Source: JAVBQB01 sp031549265
GTDB taxonomy: Bacteria; Bacillota; Clostridia; Oscillospirales; JAVBQB01
DNA: 64,000 nt
Reading direction: 5' to 3'
Assembly: GCA_031549265.1 (NCBI GenBank)
Contig: JAVBQB010000001.1
Span: forward strand, 269,441 to 333,440
Shown here: piece by piece, positions 16,413-23,334 of the stretch
Numbering within the stretch: the first letter of the stretch is position 1
Layout of the letters: every line of letters starts with the position of its first letter
Notes under the pieces: generated by a model
The model's input: only the letters and a program-made list of their open reading frames with translations
Database searches by the model: none
Told to the model about the DNA's origin: nothing
Position numbers and translations under genes: made by a program

Positions 16413-16880
16413 GTGAGGTATTCGATAAAAACCCAAACTCCCATAGGTACGGTGACCATAGTCGAACAGGACTTGGCGATTGTCGCGCTCTGCTTCGAGC
16501 ATGAACCGGATTCAGGCGACACATGCGAGAATCCGACGCCGCTCCTGACACGGGCGGATGAGCAGCTTTGCGAGTATTTCCGCGGGCAGCGAAAAACGTT
16601 CGACCTGCCTCTTCGTCCCAAAGGCACGGAGTTTCAAAGGAGTGTCTACGATGCGCTTATCAGTATTCCGTTCGGGGAAACGCGCAGCTACCGCCAGATT
16701 GCGGAAATTGTCGGGCGTCCTAAGGCATTCAGGGCGGTCGGCGGGGCAAATCACTGCAACCCGATCCCGCTGTTCATCCCTTGCCACAGGGTCATAGGTT
16801 CCGATGGGTCGATGACCGGCTTTGCGAGCGGGATTGATATCAAGCTTCAGCTGCTAAAGCTCGAAGGCTATGACGTTTAA
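16413..16880 (+). CDS. ogt: Methylated-DNA--protein-cysteine S-methyltransferase
   Basis: A 155-residue suicide repair protein that removes O6-alkyl groups from guanine. The acceptor cysteine is C124 in the IPCHRVIGSDG motif. The helix-turn-helix segment SYRQIAEIVGRPKAFRAVGG and GANHCNPIPL are intact. The start is GTG 16413 with a perfect AGGAGG at 16399-16404. It has no Ada regulatory domain. Its last bases overlap the convergent siroheme reductase gene by four bases. Confidence 0.95.
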   Translation: MRYSIKTQTPIGTVTIVEQDLAIVALCFEHEPDSGDTCENPTPLLTRADEQLCEYFRGQRKTFDLPLRPKGTEFQRSVYDALISIPFGETRSYRQIAEIVGRPKAFRAVGGANHCNPIPLFIPCHRVIGSDGSMTGFASGIDIKLQLLKLEGYDV

Positions 16881-17725
16881 TTGATATTCTGCTTGCCAAA
16901 CCCGGCTCGAACGCGCGCCAGCGTGGTGATCAGCCGCTCGCCCTTCACGGTGTGTTCGGAGACGAACTCGAGTATGCGGTCGATCGCGGCGCAGACATCG
17001 TCAATCCTGCTTACGACGGTGAGCCGTTTTCCCGTCGCGATCTTGTTGCCGAAGCATCCGCCGATATATATGATATAAGCAGGATCGCCGGACATTGCGT
17101 CCTTTTTGCAGGTCAGCGTGCATTTGCCGCAGGTATCGCAGATATCGGTGTTCAGCTCAAACGTTTTCGCTTCTTTGTCGACTGCGATTGCGCCCGCCGG
17201 GCAAACCTCGGCGCAGGCTGAACAATACACGCATTCGGACTCTTTCCACTGTGGAATCATGCCGCCCTTGACGCCGATATCGTTTGCCTCGGCTTTAAGG
17301 CAGTTGTTCCGGCAGCCGGTCACGGCGATTTTCAGTTTGGCGGGCAGTTCGCGGCCATAATACTTCTCGTCGATCACCCGGGCGAGTTCCTGAGTGTCGA
17401 CGCAGCCGAAATGGCATATCGCGCTTCCCTGGCAGGCGGCGACCGTTCTGACGCGGAATCCGCCTTTGGCCGGCTGTAAACCGGCGGCTGAGAGCTCCTC
17501 GCGGACGGCGTCGATATCCTCCAGCTTTATATAAGGTATCTCCACGCTTTGTCTGGAAGTAAAGTGGACATATCCCCCGCCGAATTTCCCGGCAATGCTG
17601 CTAACCGCCGCGAGCTCGTCCGCCGAGAGCATTCCGCCCACTACTTTAACACGCAGCGAATAGCACCCCTCCTGTACCTGGGGAATAAATCCGTTTGCTT
17701 TAAGGGAGCCAAGATCCTGAGGCAT
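16877..17725 (-). CDS. Siroheme/4Fe-4S nitrite-sulfite reductase-like protein with ferredoxin domain
   Basis: A 282-residue protein resembling the small anaerobic sulfite reductases. A ferredoxin-like N-terminal domain is followed by the siroheme-4Fe-4S cysteines C98, C104, C138 and C142 (CQGSAIC and GCRNNC). Two [4Fe-4S] ferredoxin motifs follow (C165-C175 and C196-C206). The start ATG 17725 has ACGGAGGA upstream. Asr-type enzymes reduce sulfite with partner subunits A and B, but none is present here. It may use free ferredoxin or serve another reduction. The electron partner and substrate are unproven. Confidence 0.85.
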   Translation of the reverse strand: MPQDLGSLKANGFIPQVQEGCYSLRVKVVGGMLSADELAAVSSIAGKFGGGYVHFTSRQSVEIPYIKLEDIDAVREELSAAGLQPAKGGFRVRTVAACQGSAICHFGCVDTQELARVIDEKYYGRELPAKLKIAVTGCRNNCLKAEANDIGVKGGMIPQWKESECVYCSACAEVCPAGAIAVDKEAKTFELNTDICDTCGKCTLTCKKDAMSGDPAYIIYIGGCFGNKIATGKRLTVVSRIDDVCAAIDRILEFVSEHTVKGERLITTLARVRAGFGKQNIN

Positions 17726-18308
17726 AAAGTTTCCTCCGTTTGTGTCATTTGTTTTGTCGGTGACCGGGCGTGCCCGGTAAAGTCAGGCCTCCGCGCCGCG
17801 TTTAATCGCCAATGAAAGCCAATATCCAGCCGCCGTCAAGGCTGCATGTTCCGATAGCAAAAATGCCAACGATCTTTTGGCGGCTTACCGTTTAACAAAC
17901 AATGCTTCGATTTGTGCGGTATAAATTTTATCAACTTATTATAACAGAATCCGTCACGCTCCGCCACAGTTTTTTTGCAGACGGAATACCGGAGGCCGTG
18001 CCGGGACTGCCGGGAATTTTGGATAATTGCGACGCGTTTGCGACAAATCCGGGCTTGCTGTTTCTAGGTGTAGCCGTTTAACTGATGTTTGGCTGAAGCA
18101 TGGCTGTTTCGGCAATTGTCCAGACTGACGGTGTCGTGCGGGTGATGCGCGCCGACTGCGCGCGCTCCCCTGCCCTGACGGACAAACTCCGCTATTGTCT
18201 GCCGCATTTTCTCGCAATAAGACTGAGCGCCCCTGCCGACAAAACTGCCGGCGGGGGCGCCTACACGGTCGTCGGACAGTCACGGGGAGGCTCGGGCAGG
18301 ACGCTTTG
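17726..18308 (-). other. Intergenic stretch with inverted repeats, no convincing gene
   Basis: These 583 bases lie upstream of the siroheme reductase gene and downstream of the dinB partner. Open frames here have no ribosome site and look random, with compositions rich in Arg and Pro. The stretch holds a 7-bp inverted repeat ACCGGGC/GCCCGGT at 17763-17778, about 40 bases before the reductase start, and a strong GC hairpin at 18227-18260. A decayed gene is possible, but I cannot name it. Confidence 0.5.
18227..18260. repeat. Strong GC-rich inverted repeat
   Basis: GCGCCCCTGCCG (18227-18238) pairs with 18249-18260 (12 bp, one G-U) around a 10-base loop. No T-run follows on either strand, so it is not a standard terminator. 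It lies about 50 bases beyond the stop of the small dinB-linked gene and could still end that transcript in a factor-dependent way. Confidence 0.6.
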
Positions 18309-18548
18309 TCATTCGCGCCCCTCGACGAACCATTTTTCCTCCTCGTGGAACAGATACGTTTCGCGCCCGCGTATGCGAACCGTATACCGCGTTCCGATCC
18401 CGCCCACCTTCAGGCTGGCGGCGCGGCGGGAGTCCAGAACGCGGTCTATTTCGTAAACCTTTTGGTCGGTCCAGTGAATGGACCTCGGCTCAATATTGCC
18501 GCTGGTATCATGAAAGGCCACGACGCCGACAATTACTTTTTTGGGCAT
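18309..18548 (-). CDS. Small conserved protein linked to Y-family polymerase
   Basis: A 79-residue protein with no named function. It reads MPKKVIVGVVAFHDTSGNI, then a segment with IHWTDQKVYEIDRVLDSR and VGGIGTRYTVRIRGRE, ending in a Trp-rich tail (LFHEEEKWFVEG). It is small, basic, probably beta-rich, and has no membrane segment. The start at ATG 18548 has GGAG eight bases upstream; the GTG at 18557 would overlap that site. It lies 33 bases after dinB on the same strand and so falls under the LexA-controlled promoter. From memory, similar small proteins accompany dinB in other Firmicutes, and DUF6504 proteins do so in Actinobacteria. A role in lesion bypass is inference. Confidence 0.7.
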   Translation of the reverse strand: MPKKVIVGVVAFHDTSGNIEPRSIHWTDQKVYEIDRVLDSRRAASLKVGGIGTRYTVRIRGRETYLFHEEEKWFVEGRE

Positions 18549-18581
18549 GCCGATCACTCCGATAGCAATTGATTTTCGCTG

Positions 18582-19856
18582 TTAATTGGCTCTTAGCCAT
18601 CCAACCGGGAAGATAACGTGTTCGCGCGGGTTGACCCGGGAGAGCGCCCGGTCCTCCAGCATCATACCGCGAACCACCGATTTGTCGCCATACCTTCTGT
18701 GGATATCGTCCATTGTCCGCTCTATTGCCATATGCTTCTGACGGCGTATTTCCTCGGGGAACATGGATAGCTGCTCAAATTCGTTTTCGCGCAAGAGGTC
18801 GCAGGCGCGCACCCCCACCGACCTCAGCGGAAGCTGCGTTCCCTCCGGCTGGCCGAACCCGGGACAGTGCCGCACAAACAGCTCCATACCGGCCTCCGCA
18901 ATTTCCGAGGCCAGCTGCGTCGCGGTCCTCAGCGCGCACTGACGCTCAAAAGTGAACAGCTTGTTGTCCCTGAGGTGGAGCTGCAGCGTGCGGCACATCA
19001 TGCGGTGCTTCCTGAGCCGGGCCGCGACGCTTTCGGCAAGCAGCCAGACCGTGATCTTGACGTCGTCAACCGTGACCAGGTCGCGCGGGGTGGTGGTTGA
19101 ATTGCCGATGCTCTTGATGCCGTCTTCCCTGCTCGCGTCAAATACAGACACGGTGGAGCTGTCCTCGCCGTTTGCGTACCGCCACAACATGACGCCGATT
19201 TTACCCAGCCAGCCGCGCACGACGTCGCATTCGGTGCCGGCCAGATCGCCGATGGTCAGGATGCCGTAGTTGTTCAGCTTCCGTTTGGTCGCCGGGCCGA
19301 CGTACAGCAAATCCTCGACCGGCAGCGGCCAGACCGTTTCCCGGAAGTTTTCCCTGGTGATGACGGTGGTGGCGTCCGGTTTTTTGATGTCCGAACCAAG
19401 CTTGGCGAAGATTTTGTTGAAGCTCACGCCCACCGACGCGGTTATGCCGAGCTCCGAATAAATCCTGCGGCGTATATCGTTGGCGATAGACTCGCCCGAG
19501 CCGAAAAGCTGTATGCTGCCCCCCACATCCAGCCACGCCTCGTCCAGCCCGAACGGCTCCACCCTGTCGGTATAAGTGTTGTAGATTGCCCTTGACAACC
19601 GCGCGAATTCAAGGTAACGTTTATAGTTAGGGGGCACGATGACAAGACCAGGGCACTTCTGGCGCGCCTGCCAAAGAGCCTCGCCCGTCTTGACCTGATA
19701 CTTCTTGGCCAGCTCGTTCTTGGCCAGAATGATGCCGTGCCGCTGTTCCGCGTTGCCGCCCACGGCGACCGGCTTGTCGCGTATGTCGGGATTGTACAGG
19801 CACTCCACCGAGGCGTAGAATCCGTTCATGTCGCTGTGAAGAATAACACGTTCCAT
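18582..19856 (-). CDS. dinB: Y-family DNA polymerase IV (DinB/UmuC)
   Basis: A 424-residue translesion polymerase. Catalytic acidic residues are seen at D9 (HSDMNGFYASVE) and D105/E106 (GLDEAWLDV). The helix-hairpin-helix region VGPATKRKLNNYGILTIGDL and a C-terminal beta-clamp motif (EQLSMF) are also present. The start is ATG 19856 with AGGTGG upstream, while the GTG at 19865 lies on that site. A perfect LexA box (19873-19884) sits between promoter and start, so SOS induction is very likely. The gene is followed by the small partner gene at 18309. Confidence 0.94.
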   Translation of the reverse strand: MERVILHSDMNGFYASVECLYNPDIRDKPVAVGGNAEQRHGIILAKNELAKKYQVKTGEALWQARQKCPGLVIVPPNYKRYLEFARLSRAIYNTYTDRVEPFGLDEAWLDVGGSIQLFGSGESIANDIRRRIYSELGITASVGVSFNKIFAKLGSDIKKPDATTVITRENFRETVWPLPVEDLLYVGPATKRKLNNYGILTIGDLAGTECDVVRGWLGKIGVMLWRYANGEDSSTVSVFDASREDGIKSIGNSTTTPRDLVTVDDVKITVWLLAESVAARLRKHRMMCRTLQLHLRDNKLFTFERQCALRTATQLASEIAEAGMELFVRHCPGFGQPEGTQLPLRSVGVRACDLLRENEFEQLSMFPEEIRRQKHMAIERTMDDIHRRYGDKSVVRGMMLEDRALSRVNPREHVIFPVGWLRAN

Positions 19857-19872
19857 GTGTGCCACCTAATAA

Positions 19873-19884
19873 GAACATATGTTC
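19873..19884. promoter_or_regulatory. LexA (SOS) box of dinB
   Basis: The sequence GAACATATGTTC is a perfect 12-base palindrome and matches the Bacillus/Clostridium LexA consensus GAAC-N4-GTTC. It lies just downstream of the -10 element, where a repressor would block initiation. Confidence 0.9.
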
Positions 19885-19890
19885 TTTTAT

Positions 19891-19918
19891 ATTATATCAC
19901 AGCTATTTCTTTTTGCAA
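19891..19918 (-). promoter_or_regulatory. Promoter of dinB
   Basis: On the minus strand -10 TATAAT (19891-19896) and -35 TTGCAA (19913-19918) are 16 bases apart. The LexA box lies over the expected transcription start. Confidence 0.78.
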
Positions 19919-19970
19919 CCCCAAATTTAAAAAATACGTCCGGATTTTGTGGAGCGCCGGATACTGACAT

Positions 19971-20000
19971 AAAAAATCCCGGAAGCGCAGCGCTTTCCGG
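19971..20000 (-). terminator. Rho-independent terminator after the deacetylase-like gene
   Basis: A stem formed by CCGGAA and TTCCGG arms extended by GCG/CGC (19979-20000) is followed on the minus strand by GATTTTTTA. It comes 8 bases after the stop codon of the truncated deacetylase. Confidence 0.82.
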
Positions 20001-20008
20001 AGTTTTAC

Positions 20009-20566
20009 TTATGTATGCAATGTTTCCACGTCCCATTGTATAGTATACATGCCCATCGACTTCAGTGTGGAGACCACTTTGTCGTCATATTCCCCATAAG
20101 GCGGGCGAAACAGCGTCGGGCGCACGCCAGTCGAGGCCTCGACAGCGTCGTTGCACTTGTCGATATCAGCTACAATCTGGTCGCGGGAGAGCTTGGGCAT
20201 GTGTGCATGTTTATCGGAGTGGTTCATGACCTCGTGACCGGCGTCGTGAAGCTGCTTGACCGATTCGGGATATTTTCTCGCCCAGTCGCCCACCACGAAG
20301 AACGTCGCCTTTACGTCGTATTTGCCCAAAATCTCAATCAACTGCCCGGTATCCTCATTACCCCAGGCGGCGTCAAAGGTCAGTGACGCGGTTTTGTAAT
20401 CGCGGTCGACGCAGTAAATCGGCAGGATACGCTGATTGACCGCGGCTGTGACGGCTTCCGGATTCATCGTAAATAACATCGCCGATGCCGCAATGACGAC
20501 CGCCGCCGCTATCAGTATTTTCTTTTGTTCGATAACCAGATGCTTTATTTTGCCGAGAACCTTCAT
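20009..20566 (-). CDS. PdaB-like polysaccharide deacetylase, C-terminally truncated
   Basis: A 185-residue protein with an N-terminal membrane anchor (about 17-35) and a NodB-type deacetylase domain. Motif 1 is TFDAAWGNEDT as in the PdaB sporulation family, motif 2 is NHSDKHAHM, and motif 3 is FRPPYGEYD. It stops shortly after IQWDVETL. Relatives continue about 55-60 residues further through an LFHN-type motif that completes the active site and the last strands. The stop is followed at once by a good terminator. The start ATG 20566 has GAGGAGG. It may be a decaying pseudogene or a short variant; activity is doubtful. Confidence 0.78.
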   Translation of the reverse strand: MKVLGKIKHLVIEQKKILIAAAVVIAASAMLFTMNPEAVTAAVNQRILPIYCVDRDYKTASLTFDAAWGNEDTGQLIEILGKYDVKATFFVVGDWARKYPESVKQLHDAGHEVMNHSDKHAHMPKLSRDQIVADIDKCNDAVEASTGVRPTLFRPPYGEYDDKVVSTLKSMGMYTIQWDVETLHT

Positions 20567-20671
20567 GTATAAACCTCCTCGTCAACTTTGTTCGAAAATC
20601 CATAGTAATTCTTATGCTGTACTTGGACAAAATAAACTGGTTGTTCAATTATTTTATTTTGGAGTGACTCA

Positions 20672-21253
20672 ATGCAACTTGATTTCGGGCCAATGACCAA
20701 TAACGACATAAATGTCACAGTTAAGCGGATGCAGCGCGATTTCCCGCCGAGCGAGCGCGCGCCCGCTTTCGCACTGAGACGGCAGCTGAAAAGCGGCGTG
20801 TTCGAGGGGTATGCGCTGCGCTCGGAAACCGGTCTGGCCGCATACGCGGTCAATGTGGTCAGCCCTTGCGAGAGGTATATTTTGCTGAACTATCTGGCTG
20901 TGGATTCCCAAACGCGGGGTCAGGGCGTGGGATACATTATGCTTGCGCACCTGAAGAGTCTTTACGCCGATAAACGCGCGATAATCGCGGAGGTGGAGCA
21001 TCCGGCGGACGCCGACGGACAGGCTGACCGCGAGATGCGGGAGGCGCGCGTCAGGTTTTACGAAAAGTGCGGGTTCATGCTGATACCCGATGTGGATTAT
21101 TCAATATTCGGAGTTAAAATGGCGCTCTATTTCTGGAGTCCTGCATTGGACGCCGCCGGCATCCGCCCGGACATTGAAACCATCATGAACGACCTCTACA
21201 GGAAGTTTCTGCCGCGCGTGTTCTGGAGTCAGCTGCGCATTTCGCTTGTGTGA
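20672..21253 (+). CDS. GNAT family N-acetyltransferase
   Basis: A 193-residue acetyltransferase with the acetyl-CoA loop in YLAVDSQTRGQGVGYIML (the RGQGVG motif) and the later RFYEKCGFMLIPDVDY segment. The start ATG at 20672 has GGAG. The C-terminal about 50 residues extend beyond the core fold. The substrate is unknown. The gene is divergent from the truncated deacetylase; the roughly 105 bases between them hold both upstream regions, with a plausible minus-strand promoter TTGTCC-17-TACTAT. Confidence 0.86.
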   Translation: MQLDFGPMTNNDINVTVKRMQRDFPPSERAPAFALRRQLKSGVFEGYALRSETGLAAYAVNVVSPCERYILLNYLAVDSQTRGQGVGYIMLAHLKSLYADKRAIIAEVEHPADADGQADREMREARVRFYEKCGFMLIPDVDYSIFGVKMALYFWSPALDAAGIRPDIETIMNDLYRKFLPRVFWSQLRISLV

Positions 21254-21295
21254 TACCGCCGCGCCGTATCGCCGCCGGAAAATATAAATTTTGGC

Positions 21296-21324
21296 TTTAC
21301 AAAATTTAATCGGTGTTGTATAAT
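21296..21324 (+). promoter_or_regulatory. Promoter of tRNA-Leu
   Basis: -35 TTTACA (21296-21301) and -10 TATAAT (21319-21324) are spaced 17 bases apart, 29 bases before the mature tRNA 5' end. Confidence 0.85.
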
Positions 21325-21352
21325 CCATAAATGGCGGAAGACTGCCAAACGC

Positions 21353-21439
21353 GCCGCTGTGATGAAACTGGTAGACGTAGCGGATTCAAAATCCGCCGAT
21401 AGCGATATCGTGCCGGTTCGAGTCCGGCCAGCGGCACCA
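21353..21439 (+). tRNA. tRNA-Leu, anticodon CAA
   Basis: The acceptor arm GCCGCTG pairs with CAGCGGC. The anticodon loop TTCAAAA, between CGGA and TCCG, gives anticodon CAA. A long variable arm and the T-loop GGTTCGAGTCC are present, and CCA is encoded at 21437-21439. The gene is intact. Confidence 0.96.
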
Positions 21440-21482
21440 CGATTGATAATCTGCGAGTATTCCTAACGACAAAAGTGGATAA

Positions 21483-21537
21483 GCAAGCAAAACAAGCAGC
21501 CGCTAGGCTGCTCGTTTTGCTTGCTCTTTTGTTTTTA
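21483..21537 (+). terminator. Terminator after tRNA-Leu
   Basis: A 19-bp stem with one mismatch (21483-21501 with 21506-21524) has a GCTA loop and is followed by TCTTTTGTTTTT. It isolates the tRNA from the downstream unknown gene. Confidence 0.92.
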
Positions 21538-21616
21538 TAAAGATATAATGAAAGCAAGTAGTAATAGAGGTATTAAGCTGTCAAAGGTCGTTATACAATG
21601 GATAGGGGTGAGGGCA

Positions 21617-22126
21617 ATGGACTTATTCTTAATTAGCTATTTGCAAGCGGGAGTGGAGAAGTTTTGCATATGGTATCAAAATGATAAAGATGGATTTTGC
21701 AAAGACGACCATAACAAAATTCTGTCCTTTGCAAATAAAGAATTCGCCCTGATATACTTATCTAAAAGGGATTTGTGCTTATATGAGGGTGGCAATATTT
21801 CATCGTATGATTTTGACAAGCTGAACCACTGGATTAATAGCACTGATTCAAATGTGGATTGTAATGAATTGTTAGAATTTTGGAACATGTTTTCTGATAG
21901 CGCCTATACAACTATAAAGAAATTTGTAGGTGATAATAAAAACAAAACCACAAATTTAATTTATGATAAACTGTTTTTTGGATGTAATCTTCCTGCTATC
22001 AAACCTGATGGAGAGGAAGATTATGTGCCAATCTGGAATGAAAAACAAATCACTATTTTAAAATCAATCATGAAGGGTGGTGTTAATATTTTTCTAAAAA
22101 ATCTTGCTAATGACCCTGTAATTTAA
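21617..22126 (+). CDS. Unknown protein in AT-rich islet beside tRNA-Leu
   Basis: A 169-residue acidic soluble protein that I do not recognise. It starts MDLFLISYLQAGVEKF and has many Asn, Asp and Lys codons ending in A or T, unlike its GC-richer neighbours. Its composition alternates helices and charged turns, with segments LIYDKLFFGCNLPAI and YVPIWNEKQITILKSI near the C-terminus. No signal peptide or membrane helix is seen. The start at 21617 has GGGTGAGG nearby; the longer frame would begin inside the tRNA terminator. Size and composition recall immunity or other accessory cargo proteins, but that is only an impression. No integrase is present. Confidence 0.7.
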   Translation: MDLFLISYLQAGVEKFCIWYQNDKDGFCKDDHNKILSFANKEFALIYLSKRDLCLYEGGNISSYDFDKLNHWINSTDSNVDCNELLEFWNMFSDSAYTTIKKFVGDNKNKTTNLIYDKLFFGCNLPAIKPDGEEDYVPIWNEKQITILKSIMKGGVNIFLKNLANDPVI

Positions 22127-22288
22127 GAATAATTTCTCGATGATGACTAATTTGCTTTCTGTTCAGTAGTATTAGATATATGCTGTGTTTAGCTGCGGTA
22201 AGTATATTTTTATTGCGTAATACTCGTTTGTCTGATGCCAATGCTTTTATTCCATGGGGTTTCCTGGTTTGTCCTTGAGAATATCGCA

Positions 22289-22356
22289 CCACAAACTATA
22301 TAATCCGAACCGTAAGTCAATCACTAAATTGGCATACAGTTCGGATTTGTTTGTGG
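22289..22356. repeat. Long imperfect inverted repeat
   Basis: Three paired blocks nest together. CCACAAAC (22289-22296) pairs with 22349-22356. AATCCGAAC (22302-22310) pairs with 22339-22347. GTA (22312-22314) pairs with TAC (22335-22337). The central loop is about 20 bases, and one arm has a 5-base bulge. It could be a mobile-element remnant or a transcript end for the islet gene. Confidence 0.65.
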
Positions 22357-22401
22357 CACATATTTTCACTTCATGCTCATAAACTTGAGCAGCAAATGCT
22401 T

Positions 22402-22435
22402 AGCGTCTGTGCCGGTGTATACCGGCACAGACGCT
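22402..22435. terminator. Perfect 15-bp hairpin, likely end of the guaB-isomerase transcript
   Basis: AGCGTCTGTGCCGGT (22402-22416) pairs perfectly with 22421-22435 around a GTAT loop. There is no long T-run on either side, so it is an atypical terminator. Its position 61 bases past the isomerase stop fits a 3' end on the minus strand. Confidence 0.5.
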
Positions 22436-22496
22436 GTTGTGTTACTGAATAAACTAACGGAACCGACAAAAGCACGAATTTGAGCCCCGCCCGGAG

Positions 22497-23300
22497 TTAC
22501 GCTTCCGCCCAGATCTTATTTACCATATAGGCGAAGTGCGCGAATACGATTCCGGCGTCTTCCAGTTCGCTGTTCCAGCGCTTGGTCCACTCCAGCGAGA
22601 GGAATCCGTTGTAACCGTTAGCCTTCAAAACCGAAAGGGCCTCGCGAAGCGGGAGATCGCCGTATCCGAGCATCTTATATTTCAGCGCGCCGTTTTCGAC
22701 CGCGCTGTCCTTAAGGTGAACATGCCTGACATACTGCCCGATGTTGGACCAGGTCGTCTCGACGGATTCGTTGAAGTACCTGACCGGGTGGTTGATGTCC
22801 CAGAGCGCTTTGAGTGCGGGGCTGTCAACGCGTTCAATCATTTTTTTCAGCCGCGCCGATTCGGCGAACGCGCCGTTGGATTCCAGCAGCATGGTCACAC
22901 CCGCGGCTCTCGCGTAAGGCACAAGCTCCTGAATTCTCGAATAGACCAAATCGTCGTCGACAGGATCGCCGGGATTGCCCCACGTGTCGCCGAGGATACG
23001 CAGGTTTGGCGCGCCGATGCGCCGAGCGGTCTCGATCTCTTTGACCACCTGCTCAATATCGGCGTCCAATGTATTCAGGCGGCAATCGGACGAAAGGCAC
23101 GAAATCATTACGGAAGCTTCGTTCAGCTCTTTTTTTGTGTTTTCGATATTCTCTTCACGAAAGAATTTGACATCAGGCAGGAAAAGATCCTCTCCGAGTC
23201 CGCGCAGCTCAATTCCATGGTATCCCAAATCTTTCGCCGCAGAAACAATTTCGTTCCATTTCCAGTTTGGGCAGCCTAATGTGGAAAAACAAATCTTCAT
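22497..23300 (-). CDS. Sugar phosphate isomerase/epimerase (xylose isomerase-like TIM barrel)
   Basis: A 267-residue TIM-barrel protein starting MKICFSTLGCPNWKWNEIV. It has the family pattern of metal-ligand segments: LLESNGAF (Glu), LWDINHPVRYF (Asp and His), VRHVHLKDSAVENG (His) and FLSLEWTKRW (Glu). The start at ATG 23300 has AAGGAG; the frame from 23387 enters guaB. The substrate sugar or cyclitol is not readable. It lies 34 bases after guaB and is probably cotranscribed with it, an unusual pairing. Confidence 0.85.
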   Translation of the reverse strand: MKICFSTLGCPNWKWNEIVSAAKDLGYHGIELRGLGEDLFLPDVKFFREENIENTKKELNEASVMISCLSSDCRLNTLDADIEQVVKEIETARRIGAPNLRILGDTWGNPGDPVDDDLVYSRIQELVPYARAAGVTMLLESNGAFAESARLKKMIERVDSPALKALWDINHPVRYFNESVETTWSNIGQYVRHVHLKDSAVENGALKYKMLGYGDLPLREALSVLKANGYNGFLSLEWTKRWNSELEDAGIVFAHFAYMVNKIWAEA

Positions 23301-23334
23301 AAATATTCTCCTTATTACGGAACAAAGTGAGGGC

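Larger units (their letters stand above)
22127..22496. other. AT-rich intergenic stretch with two hairpins
   Basis: These 370 bases separate the islet protein from the sugar isomerase gene. I find no convincing gene; a 61-codon minus-strand frame (22107-22292) lacks a ribosome site. The stretch contains the long imperfect hairpin at 22289-22356 and the perfect hairpin at 22402-22435. Confidence 0.6.

Noticed and set aside
22107..22292. 61-codon minus-strand frame in the tRNA-Leu islet
   Set aside because: No ribosome site, and it overlaps the end of the islet gene and an inverted repeat.
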